NCBI GenBank assembly: GCA_002428685.1
Contig: DIXL01000034.1
Span: 77,109-98,875 of the forward strand
DNA from: Cloacimonetes bacterium UBA6081
GTDB taxonomy: Bacteria > Cloacimonadota > Cloacimonadia > Cloacimonadales > Cloacimonadaceae
Direction: 5' to 3'
Length of the DNA: 21,767 bases
Part shown: piece by piece, positions 14,451-21,743 of the stretch
Layout: every line of letters starts with the position of its first letter
How positions within the stretch are numbered: position 1 is the first letter of the stretch
The notes under the pieces: model-generated
Database searches by the model: none
What the model was told of the DNA's origin: nothing
What the model saw: the letters and a program-made list of their open reading frames with translations, nothing else
Position numbers and translations under genes: made by a program

Positions 14451-16463
14451 TCATTTGGCTATTAGTAGCTTAGCTTTATGGCTTTTTGAACTTTGTAAAA
14501 TTTGTAACAAATACACACCGCTTGTGGATAAATTTCCACGCTTATCATATCCGTCCCATTGCAATTCCTGCAAGCCGATATTTCTGGATATTGAATTCTG
14601 TTCATAAACAAGCTGCCCTTTTATGTTGAAAATTTTCAACAGGATCGGCTCAGAACTCGAACTGTAGTAGCCAACTTTCAAAGAGGAAGCATTAACTTGC
14701 AATGGATTGGGATAAATACTAACGATACCTTCTTGAGCAGGTGGTGCAGTATTTTCCTCGAGCGACACGGGATTTACAGGAATTATATACCAATCACTTC
14801 CAACGGGTAAAACGGACATATTGGCTGGACTTGCACCGTCATGAGCCACAAATCCATAGTAGAAATTGGTATCTCCAACCACAAATTCGGGATAGAATTG
14901 AAAGATAAACGAGTTCTCGGTCAGAGGGTCCATAGGATAGGAAAATACAGGTGAATTGTCAATTTTGTATCTGAACAACAACTGTGTAACTCCACTTTGA
15001 TCGGAAGCATTCACCACAAAGCTAATAGGTTCTGTCTGGTTTCCAATGGAAGCAATGGGATTATGCTGCAAATCTGGACCTTGCATATCGGGTTGGATTA
15101 CAAATACGTGAGGATCCATGGCTGCAAACACAGGATGATCGTAACTGCGTCCGGATTGATCAGCAGCATGGATAAAATAGCGGATGGTATCGCCCATGGC
15201 AAAGCCATTTAGCATTGTGGTGTAATTTTGTCTGGTATTCAGTTGCAGATAACTGCGCTGCCAAACACCGGAATTTACTTTGTAACTAACGAACAGAGAG
15301 TCTGAATACAGAGGCTGTCCGCTATGTGCCTTGATTGTTGTATTAATAGTCAGTTGTGTGTCCTGTGGCACAATGCCATGCCAGGGAGTGTGCGCAATAT
15401 GCAGCATGTTTTTATCGGGAACTTCATGCGCTCTGCAATGAAGTGCATCGGTGGATTCCCAGGGAGTGGAGCTGGCACCCGTTACACCTATAACTTCATA
15501 ACCGGGCAAGGCCTCGCGATATACTTGCAAAGCTGCGGCATCATAGCTGCCACCCATGATGGGGACAAACACTTTTTTATTTATGAATACGGAATTTGTA
15601 TAGGGCTGATTGGAAGGTGTATTTACTCTGTAAACCCGATAGGGATAGCCCCAGGCACTATTAGTGTGGGCAAAATAGTTTGCAACAGCTTCGATGGCAG
15701 CATATTGAGCATGGCTGGTTGGCACACTGCGAATCAGAACCTTATCCGGAGCCAGGAATTTTCCCCAACAATCAATGTGGTCTATATATGTATTATTGGG
15801 ATCCTGCACCACAAGATAGTTTTCAATTCCCAAATAATCGTGCATTTTAGTGTTTACATTGGTTTGGTTATTGCCGTTTTCGGTGTAAACTAATGTGGTT
15901 TGGGCTGCGGTATTTATGCCGTCGGACATATAGTTTCCACCGGTTTGTTGAAGGTTCATGCCATAGTAATTTAAGTTTAATTGAGTGGCAAAGTATTGGG
16001 GAATCATATTGTCATTGGGGCGGGGACGGTTGTAAACAAAATCCACCACACCCAGTTGATCGTTGCCATCAAACACGAACCAAGGGCCGTAATCCCGCGT
16101 CCAATACGAATCGGTGCTATAATTCATAAAGCTCACATTGCTCATGTTTACACCTGCACTGGTAAAGGCATTGGTAGCGGCTGATTGTTGCGAACTGGTA
16201 ACAATGCAGATCACCGGCACCGTATTGGCAAATTGTGCCACCAGCGAAGCAGGAATCCCAAGCGGGTAACGAATCAAAACTTGTGTGGCTGGTTCAAATT
16301 CTGCCACCGGACGCACTGGTGCCAAGGGTGGTGGTGTTTCAGTAAAGCGGGTTTCCGGGTTTTGCAGATCTCCGGGTAATACTGCATGTGCAAACATTAG
16401 TCCTGCTGCAATAAGCAATACGCTCAGCAGCAAGAAGTTGCGACAAAGATAAGAATATTTCAT
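14451..16463 (-). CDS. Secreted peptidylarginine deiminase (PPAD-like) with C-terminal sorting domain
   Basis: A 670-residue exported enzyme of the bacterial peptidylarginine deiminase/agmatine deiminase family, which hydrolyses the guanidino group of arginine to citrulline and ammonia. The signal peptide is about 1-27. Counting from ATG 16463, the residues matching P. gingivalis PPAD are D124 (TRDYGPW), R146 and R148 (YNRPRP), Y226, H229 and D231 (YIDHID), N290, and the nucleophile C343 (ALHCRAHE). R146/R148/Y226 match residues that bind a C-terminal arginine carboxylate, favouring a peptide substrate over agmatine. Ig-like domains and a YPNP-type sorting domain (from about 584) follow. The frame opens at GTG 16478, but ATG 16463 has GGAG at a 9-nt spacing and gives a good signal peptide. 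Confidence 0.9.
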   Translation of the reverse strand: MKYSYLCRNFLLLSVLLIAAGLMFAHAVLPGDLQNPETRFTETPPPLAPVRPVAEFEPATQVLIRYPLGIPASLVAQFANTVPVICIVTSSQQSAATNAFTSAGVNMSNVSFMNYSTDSYWTRDYGPWFVFDGNDQLGVVDFVYNRPRPNDNMIPQYFATQLNLNYYGMNLQQTGGNYMSDGINTAAQTTLVYTENGNNQTNVNTKMHDYLGIENYLVVQDPNNTYIDHIDCWGKFLAPDKVLIRSVPTSHAQYAAIEAVANYFAHTNSAWGYPYRVYRVNTPSNQPYTNSVFINKKVFVPIMGGSYDAAALQVYREALPGYEVIGVTGASSTPWESTDALHCRAHEVPDKNMLHIAHTPWHGIVPQDTQLTINTTIKAHSGQPLYSDSLFVSYKVNSGVWQRSYLQLNTRQNYTTMLNGFAMGDTIRYFIHAADQSGRSYDHPVFAAMDPHVFVIQPDMQGPDLQHNPIASIGNQTEPISFVVNASDQSGVTQLLFRYKIDNSPVFSYPMDPLTENSFIFQFYPEFVVGDTNFYYGFVAHDGASPANMSVLPVGSDWYIIPVNPVSLEENTAPPAQEGIVSIYPNPLQVNASSLKVGYYSSSSEPILLKIFNIKGQLVYEQNSISRNIGLQELQWDGYDKRGNLSTSGVYLLQILQSSKSHKAKLLIAK

Positions 16464-16482
16464 CGAGTTTGACTCCACATTA

Positions 16483-16510
16483 GTTATATATCTTCTAATA
16501 AGTAATACAA
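16483..16510 (-). promoter_or_regulatory. Possible promoter of the peptidylarginine deiminase gene
   Basis: On the minus strand TTGTAT (16505-16510), a 16-bp spacer and TATAAC (16483-16488) resemble -35/-10 boxes. The -10 match is good and the -35 match partial. The position about 20 nt before the GTG/ATG start region leaves a short leader with the GGAG ribosome binding site. Confidence 0.35.
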
Positions 16511-16534
16511 TTTCTGTGCCGAAACTGGGTTTTT

Positions 16535-16608
16535 CTTTGGGTGATTTCAGTGTTTTTGTGCTCTAATCCCATTATTCCTCTGGTTTTAACCACCGATAAC
16601 ACCGAAAG
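16535..16608. repeat. Imperfect inverted repeat, decayed MITE-like element
   Basis: CTTTGGGTGATTTCAGTG (16535-16552) and CACCGATAACACCGAAAG (16591-16608) are complementary at 14 of 18 positions. This lies in a non-coding gap of about 390 bp. Such CACNGANNACACNGAAAG-type arms look like remnants of a dispersed intergenic palindrome, but I cannot check for other copies. Confidence 0.45.
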
Positions 16609-16656
16609 CATCAACAATGAACTTCGAGTGAACTTTAGATGTTTCGTCCATGCTTG

Positions 16657-16721
16657 CATTAAGGTAGCAATGAGGACTCATTAAGGGTTGTCCCCCTTAA
16701 TAACGCCTTAATGATACCTTA
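16657..16721. repeat. Nested inverted repeats built from CATTAAGG
   Basis: CATTAAGG occurs at 16657-16664 and again (as CATTAAGGG) at 16679-16687. Its complement occurs as CCCTTAAT (16694-16701) and CCTTAATG (16706-16713). A further pair is TAAGGTA (16660-16666) and TACCTTA (16715-16721). The inner pair makes a hairpin with a very short loop. The rest of the gap (16722-16858) shows no gene; it holds the AAGGAG site of the following gene and an unpaired TTGACA. Confidence 0.65.
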
Positions 16722-16858
16722 GTTCGATTGTGAAAGATGGATATTTTTATTGTTGGCACGCCGATTGAGCAGATTAATTTAAATAAGAACTTGACAGCAT
16801 ATATAGTATTGCGAAACATGCCGTAAAGTTTATTCAATCAGCTTACAAGGAGTTAGCG

Positions 16859-17164
16859 ATGTTAGGCACAGAAGAAATTCTTAATACTCTCTCACAGAAT
16901 ATTTCTGACTTATCATTTAAATATTACATTGAGAGGATCGGGATATTTGGGTCTTATGCCACTGGCAGGCAAACAGAGGATAGTGATATAGATTTTGTGG
17001 TGCAGTTTCGCTCTGATTGCCCCCATCTGTTTGACGTTAAATGCAATCTTAAGGAGTATTTGCGTAGTCTGTTTGGGAAAGATGTTGATGTAGCCAACCT
17101 CAAATTTATAAAGTCCTTCGTTATGGAATATATTGAGCCAGAGATACGTTATGTTGATAAGTGA
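16859..17164 (+). CDS. MNT-type nucleotidyltransferase without a visible HEPN partner
   Basis: A 101-residue minimal nucleotidyltransferase of the pol beta superfamily (MntA-like). The G31-S32 motif in FGSYATGR, the DSDIDF metal-binding pair (D43, D45) and the third acidic residue in KDVDVAN (D77) are all present, so it looks catalytically competent. The ATG at 16859 has AAGGAG at good spacing. Relatives usually lie next to a HEPN (HepT/DUF86) gene whose product they AMPylate. Here the next gene is a DNA polymerase and the upstream side is non-coding, so it is a solitary copy. It differs in sequence from the MNT gene at 6030-6326. Confidence 0.85.
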   Translation: MLGTEEILNTLSQNISDLSFKYYIERIGIFGSYATGRQTEDSDIDFVVQFRSDCPHLFDVKCNLKEYLRSLFGKDVDVANLKFIKSFVMEYIEPEIRYVDK

Positions 17165-17203
17165 CCGCATTACCCTATTGCAGCTTGTGGAATCCATTTG
17201 TTT

Positions 17204-17217
17204 GTAACATTCGTTTC
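17204..17217. promoter_or_regulatory. Possible SOS (LexA) box upstream of umuC
   Basis: AAC-ATTC-GTT (17206-17215) matches the core of the Gram-positive-type LexA site (CGAACN4GTTCG), with poor flanks. It lies about 45 nt before the umuC ATG, a sensible operator position for an SOS-induced polymerase. A match to six fixed bases can arise by chance. Confidence 0.25.
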
Positions 17218-17259
17218 AACAGTGTTGTAATCTTTGCAGGTTTACTTCGAGATAGAATC

Positions 17260-18549
17260 ATGAACACAACCGGACTCAGCCAGGATAACATTGTTGCGCT
17301 CATAGATTGCAACAATTTCTATGTGTCTTGCGAACGCGTGTTCAATCCCGCTTTAAAGGATAAACCAGTGGCAGTATTATCTAATAATGATGGCTGTCTG
17401 GTATCCAGAAGCCAGGAAATTAAAGACTTAAAGATTCCTATGGGAGCTCCGGGTTTTAAGTATGAAGCTTTAATTAAGAAGCATGGGGGAACGTTGCTAT
17501 CCTCTAACTATGCATTGTATGGCGATATGAGTGCAAGAGTGATGGAAGTGCTAAGTATGTTCAGCCCTGATATAGAGATTTACAGCATAGATGAGGCATT
17601 TTTAGGTTTGAACGGATTTCGAACCCGAGATCTGGAAGAATTTGGCCGAAAGATTAAACGAACCGTTTATAAATGGACGGGAATTCCGGTTTCGGTCGGT
17701 ATTTCCAAAACCAAAACTCTGGCTAAGATAGCCAATCATCATGCCAAAAAAATCCCTGCATTTAAAGGTTCGCTGTGCCTGATGGATAATGAACGCATCG
17801 AAAAAGCCCTGGCAAGAACCCCTGTGGGTGAAATTTGGGGAATTGGAAGGCAATATGATAAGTTTCTACGGCAAAGGCAAATAGAAACTGCGTTACAACT
17901 TCGTGATGCTGAGGATAAGTTTGTGGATCATTACATGACCAGTGTTGGCCACAAAACAGTTTTGGAACTGCGTGGCTATGCCTGTATTAATCTGGATGAA
18001 GCTCCTGCTGCCAAAAAAAGCATCGTAAATTCCCGTTCTTTTGGTAAGCAGGTTACGGATTTGGCTGAATTGCAGGAAGCTGTATCAAATTACATAACCC
18101 GTGCTTCGGAAAAGCTGCGTAAACAAAAGAGTGTGGCAGGCTATTTGATGGTGTTTCTTTCCACCAATCGCTTTAAAGAAGGGCCTCAATACAACAATTC
18201 TCAATCCACCACTTTGTTTCCCCCCACAGCCTACACACCGGAATTGATCAGAATTGCTCTGGAACTGCTTGATGAGCTGTATCTACCAGGTTTTGAATAT
18301 AAAAAAGCAGGAGTGATGTTTGCCGATATCATGAGCGAAAATGATGTGCCGCTGAACTTTATGGAAACCAACTACTTGGATGACAAACGCAAGATTTTGA
18401 TGGACATCGTGGACAAACTAAATCGCAAGTATGGACAAGACACCCTTTTTTATGCCAGCAGCGGCTTGCAGAAGGATTGGCAAATGCGACGTGCCAAGCT
18501 TTCACCCAGTTGGACGACCCGCTGGTGTGATATCCCGAAGGTGAAATAA
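17260..18549 (+). CDS. umuC: Y-family translesion DNA polymerase (UmuC-like)
   Basis: Error-prone DNA polymerase of the UmuC branch, copying past lesions in the SOS response. The 429 residues cover the full family length. Catalytic acidic residues are D16 (LIDCNNFYVSCE) and D111-E112 (YSIDEAFL). The SNNDGCLVSRSQEIK and MGAPGFKYE segments distinguish UmuC from DinB, and the little-finger domain follows. The open frame reaches GTG 17161, which overlaps the preceding gene, but the extra 33 residues are not UmuC-like, so ATG 17260 is preferred; its ribosome binding site (GAGAT) is weak. No umuD is adjacent. It overlaps the yigZ-like gene by 1 nt (TAATG). Confidence 0.93.
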   Translation: MNTTGLSQDNIVALIDCNNFYVSCERVFNPALKDKPVAVLSNNDGCLVSRSQEIKDLKIPMGAPGFKYEALIKKHGGTLLSSNYALYGDMSARVMEVLSMFSPDIEIYSIDEAFLGLNGFRTRDLEEFGRKIKRTVYKWTGIPVSVGISKTKTLAKIANHHAKKIPAFKGSLCLMDNERIEKALARTPVGEIWGIGRQYDKFLRQRQIETALQLRDAEDKFVDHYMTSVGHKTVLELRGYACINLDEAPAAKKSIVNSRSFGKQVTDLAELQEAVSNYITRASEKLRKQKSVAGYLMVFLSTNRFKEGPQYNNSQSTTLFPPTAYTPELIRIALELLDELYLPGFEYKKAGVMFADIMSENDVPLNFMETNYLDDKRKILMDIVDKLNRKYGQDTLFYASSGLQKDWQMRRAKLSPSWTTRWCDIPKVK

Positions 18550-19160
18550 TGTGGACTATAAACCAATCCGTTACCACAGAACTAAAAATTTTGCGCTCCC
18601 GCTTTATCACTTGCCTGTATCCCTCTGCTGGGGTTGAAGAAGCCCGCAAACACCTGAGCGACCATACAAAACAATATGCCGATGCTTCACATAATTGTTA
18701 TGCCTATATTTGCGGTCTCAAAGGCGAAACCAGTTATTATTCCGATGCCGGAGAACCAGGTGGAACCGCAGGAAAACCAATTTTAAACGCTTTACTGCGA
18801 GCAGAAATGACAAACGTCCTGGCAGTGGTTACCCGCTATTATGGTGGCATAAAGCTTGGAGTAAAAGGATTAATTGAGGCTTATGGCAAAGCTGTGGAAA
18901 CCGCAATTCAAACTGCTGAACTGGTGATAGCCAGGCAATTGGTTCATTATTCTGTTAAGTGCGATTACCCCTGCTATGAGCATCTGAAGCACAAGATTGC
19001 AGAATTTAATGCGATATTGGGTGAAATTCAATTTGGACAATCCGTCAGTTTTGTATTATCTATCCCCGACGAAAGTAAACTTGCCCTGCAAGAAATTCTT
19101 GATGGTTATAGAACCCAATCCCGTTTAGATTATCTACAAACAAATAAAGGTGTTAATTGA
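18549..19160 (+). CDS. yigZ: YigZ/IMPACT family protein
   Basis: A 203-residue member of the UPF0029/IMPACT family, related to E. coli YigZ. The N-terminal UPF0029 domain shows SRFITCLYP, DASHNCYAY, SDAGEPGGTAGKP (65-77) and RYYGGIKLG (96-104). A smaller C-terminal ferredoxin-like domain follows (about 135-200). Eukaryotic IMPACT restrains Gcn2, but the bacterial role is not settled; a link to translation is often suggested. Its ATG overlaps the umuC stop by one base, so the two are co-transcribed and probably coupled. The ChaN-like gene begins 2 nt after its stop. Confidence 0.9.
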   Translation: MWTINQSVTTELKILRSRFITCLYPSAGVEEARKHLSDHTKQYADASHNCYAYICGLKGETSYYSDAGEPGGTAGKPILNALLRAEMTNVLAVVTRYYGGIKLGVKGLIEAYGKAVETAIQTAELVIARQLVHYSVKCDYPCYEHLKHKIAEFNAILGEIQFGQSVSFVLSIPDESKLALQEILDGYRTQSRLDYLQTNKGVN

Positions 19161-19161
19161 G

Positions 19162-20055
19162 ATGAAAAAGGTGATAATGATAGTTACTCTTATGTTGATA
19201 TGTCTCACATCGGCAGCAAATGAACTACGTATTGTGAGTTCTGATAGCGGTAAAACTCTGTCAGTGAAAAACCTGGCTAAAGACCTAAAAGGATATGACC
19301 TTATATTTTTTGGTGAATTTCATGATAATGCTGAATTGCACAAATTGCAAAGAGAATTGCTCCCTTTAATCATGAGTAAACGGGAGCTAATCTTGTCGTT
19401 CGAGATGTTTGAACGTGATGTGCAAAGCGAAGTGGATGCCTATATTGAAGGCTGGACAAACGAAGAACAATTCTTGCTGGAAACCAGAGTTTGGCAAAAT
19501 TACGAAAGTGATTACAAACCCCTGATAGAATTTGCAAAAAAATACAAATTAGGAGTCATTGCGGCCAATGTCCCGCGTCGTTTTGCCGGGCAACTTACCC
19601 GGCAAGGCATGTCATTTCTAAATGAATTAGAGCCTGATGAACGCCGTTTGTTGGCCGAAAACATAACCTCCCCCAAGGACGAATATCAAAAAGCATTTTA
19701 TGACATGATGAACCTGGCCAGTTCTGCCTCTCATGGAATGATGACCGACGACCTGAATTTAGAGCGTTTGTATCAAGCTCAATGCCTTAAAGACGATACA
19801 ATGGCCGAAAGCATCGTGCGTGCCTTTATGGCAAAGCCCAAAGCCCAGATTATCCACTTTAACGGCGAATTTCACAGCCGGAGCTTTCTGGGAACCGTTT
19901 CAAGGGTTAAGAGTGCTATGCCAAAACTGAAGATTGCCGTAATCAGCCCCACTTACGATTCTGACCGGCAAAATGCAACCCTCTCTCCAACTGACAAAAG
20001 GGCTGGAACACACATAATATTGCTACCGGAACCAAGCTCTGGAGGTGAAGAATGA
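19162..20055 (+). CDS. ChaN-like (DUF399) exported protein
   Basis: A 297-residue exported protein of the ChaN family. ChaN of Campylobacter jejuni is a haem-binding lipoprotein implicated in iron uptake. The signal peptide is about residues 1-20 (MKKVIMIVTLMLICLTSAAN). No convincing lipobox is seen, so it is probably soluble in the periplasm rather than lipidated. The family motif GEFHDNAELHKLQ (G51, E52, H54, H60) and a later HFNGEFHS segment fit the fold. The frame opens at GTG 19150 inside the preceding gene; ATG 19162, with AAAGG upstream and a signal peptide directly after it, is preferred. The stop overlaps the MEMO1 gene by 4 nt. Confidence 0.85.
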   Translation: MKKVIMIVTLMLICLTSAANELRIVSSDSGKTLSVKNLAKDLKGYDLIFFGEFHDNAELHKLQRELLPLIMSKRELILSFEMFERDVQSEVDAYIEGWTNEEQFLLETRVWQNYESDYKPLIEFAKKYKLGVIAANVPRRFAGQLTRQGMSFLNELEPDERRLLAENITSPKDEYQKAFYDMMNLASSASHGMMTDDLNLERLYQAQCLKDDTMAESIVRAFMAKPKAQIIHFNGEFHSRSFLGTVSRVKSAMPKLKIAVISPTYDSDRQNATLSPTDKRAGTHIILLPEPSSGGEE

Positions 20056-20870
20056 TCAGACAGCCCATGCATGCTGGAACCTTTTACCCCCGCTTTGCGG
20101 ATCAGATTAACCGTCAGGTGAAAACCTGGCTGGAAAACGCCGAACAGCCAAATTATCATGAAAGGACCTTAGGACTTATCCTGCCCCACGCCGGATATAT
20201 GTATTCCGGAGCATGTGCAATCGCAGGTTTGAACAACATTAGTAATGAACTGATAGACACTTTCATAATCTTGCATCCCTGCCATCAAGGGCAGCATTTT
20301 GATTTCAGCGTGTCGCCATATAGCGAATATGTCAATCCCCTGGGAACCCTGAAGCTGGATAAAGATTTGTATGAATTGCTATCTCCTGAAGGCGATCAGG
20401 ATATTGCCATCAGCTACCATCAAGACGAGCATTCTATGGAAATCCAACTTCCTTTGATAAATTACTTCTTTCCCCAAGCTACGATTTTGCCAATTATGAT
20501 CGGAAACCAAATTCCCGCAGTTGCCAAAAGACTGGCGGAATTGATCTACGCTGCAGTTTTCAAATCCTCACGTAGAATAGTGATTTTGTGTTCAACCGAT
20601 TTGTCTCATTATCACAATTCCACAAAAGCTGAAGTATTGGATGGTGTGTTAATGGATTCTATCAAAGATATGAATCCTGACGAATTGTGGCAAAACATGC
20701 TGCATGAACGCTGTGAAGCTTGTGGCATAGGCGGTATTCTTAGCTTGCTTTATTTTGCCAAACACTACTCCAGCGCACATTCCCACGTTGTGCAATATAC
20801 CCACTCTGGGAAGGTTTCTGGTAACAACTCCCAAGTTGTGGGTTATCTGGCGGCCAAAATATTCGTCTGA
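20052..20870 (+). CDS. amrB: MEMO1 family protein (AmmeMemoRadiSam system protein B)
   Basis: A 272-residue MEMO1 family protein, related to extradiol dioxygenase-type folds. Residues matching the metal-binding site of human MEMO1 are H46 (LPHAGYMYSG), H78 (HPCHQG) and C221 (RCEACGIGG). The DEHSMEIQLP segment (125-134) and STDLSHY (181-187) are also typical. In bacteria and archaea it travels with AMMECR1 (next gene) and a radical SAM enzyme. The ATG overlaps the ChaN-like stop as ATGA. The substrate of the system is not something I can name from the sequence. Confidence 0.92.
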   Translation: MIRQPMHAGTFYPRFADQINRQVKTWLENAEQPNYHERTLGLILPHAGYMYSGACAIAGLNNISNELIDTFIILHPCHQGQHFDFSVSPYSEYVNPLGTLKLDKDLYELLSPEGDQDIAISYHQDEHSMEIQLPLINYFFPQATILPIMIGNQIPAVAKRLAELIYAAVFKSSRRIVILCSTDLSHYHNSTKAEVLDGVLMDSIKDMNPDELWQNMLHERCEACGIGGILSLLYFAKHYSSAHSHVVQYTHSGKVSGNNSQVVGYLAAKIFV

Positions 20871-20885
20871 TCATAAGGAGGCCTT

Positions 20886-21431
20886 ATGTTTAGCGCAACA
20901 CAAAAAAAAGAGCTACTGGCTCTGGCCAGAGCTTCTATTGCCTCGCATTTTCAGCAATTCCGCATTGCTATTCCGGCCGATGAGGCATTTAATTCCAAAC
21001 GGGGGGTTTTCGTAAGTCTGCATATTGGCAAGGAATTACGAGGTTGCATCGGTAATATTATAGGCCATAAACCTATTGTAACCAGCATTGTTGATCTGGC
21101 TGCTGCTGCAGCTTTCCGGGATCCCCGCTTTTGGCCTTTAACAAAGCCGGAGCTGGAAAAAATAAATATTGAAATCTCGGTTTTGAGTGATTTAATCCCC
21201 TTGGCTAAGGACGAAGAACCTGTAATCGGCAGGGATGGTTTATACATAGAGCATCCTTATGGGGCAGGATTGTTGCTCCCTCAGGTTGCCTCAGAATGGC
21301 GATGGAATCCATCCACATTTCTGAAAGAGGTGTGCCGCAAAGCAGGTTTGTCCTTTAAAGCTTATCAAGATCCCGAGGCGAGGGTTTATCGTTTTACGGC
21401 AGAAGTCTTCGGTGAAAAAGACACTTTTTGA
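20886..21431 (+). CDS. amrA: AMMECR1 domain protein (AmmeMemoRadiSam system protein A)
   Basis: A 181-residue AMMECR1 protein. The hallmark LRGCIG motif is at 51-56, followed by AAAAAFRDPRFWPLTKPELE and the C-terminal GLLLPQVASEWRWNPSTFL segment typical of the family. It begins 15 nt after the MEMO1 stop with an AAGGAGG ribosome binding site, forming an operon with MEMO1 and the ChaN-like gene. The radical SAM third member (AmrS) is not in the window; tRNA genes follow. No intrinsic terminator is visible between it and the tRNAs. Biochemical function is unsettled. Confidence 0.93.
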   Translation: MFSATQKKELLALARASIASHFQQFRIAIPADEAFNSKRGVFVSLHIGKELRGCIGNIIGHKPIVTSIVDLAAAAAFRDPRFWPLTKPELEKINIEISVLSDLIPLAKDEEPVIGRDGLYIEHPYGAGLLLPQVASEWRWNPSTFLKEVCRKAGLSFKAYQDPEARVYRFTAEVFGEKDTF

Positions 21432-21482
21432 TTGACAGAATTACCCTCTTTTTTTCTTTGGGAAGCACATGATATTTGTAGT

Positions 21483-21557
<75 letters not shown>

Positions 21558-21566
21558 GTTCTTTTA

Positions 21567-21640
<74 letters not shown>

Positions 21641-21654
21641 CAGTTTTATTGCGT

Positions 21655-21741
21655 GCCGGAGTGGTGGAACAGGTAGACACAAGGGACTTAAAATCCCTCG
21701 GGTGCAAGCCCGTGCCGGTTCAAGTCCGGCCTCTGGTACCA
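21655..21741 (+). tRNA. tRNA-Leu (TAA anticodon)
   Basis: A class II tRNA of 87 nt with a long variable arm (CGGGTGCAAGCCCG). The acceptor stem GCCGGAG/CTCTGGT includes two G-T pairs. The anticodon stem AGGGA/TCCCT closes the loop CTTAAAA, giving TAA. The T-arm is CCGGTTCAAGTCCGG, and CCA is encoded. Confidence 0.95.
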
Positions 21742-21743
21742 AA

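Noticed and set aside
15324..15893. 189-codon open frame antisense to the deiminase gene
   Set aside because: It lies wholly inside a clearly recognised gene on the other strand, and the translated text has no family features.
16754..16768. Sigma-54-like site TGGCACG-N4-TTGA before the MNT gene
   Set aside because: The -24 element is excellent, but the nearly invariant GC of the -12 element is GA here, and no activator site or rpoN evidence is available.
16791..16807. TTGACA followed by TATAGT before the MNT gene
   Set aside because: The spacer is only 5 bp, far too short for a -35/-10 pair, and no -10 box is seen at 16-18 bp.
21432..21482. TTGACA after the AMMECR1 gene as a tRNA promoter
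   Set aside because: It overlaps the gene end, and no -10 box is found at a usable distance before the tRNA-Gly.
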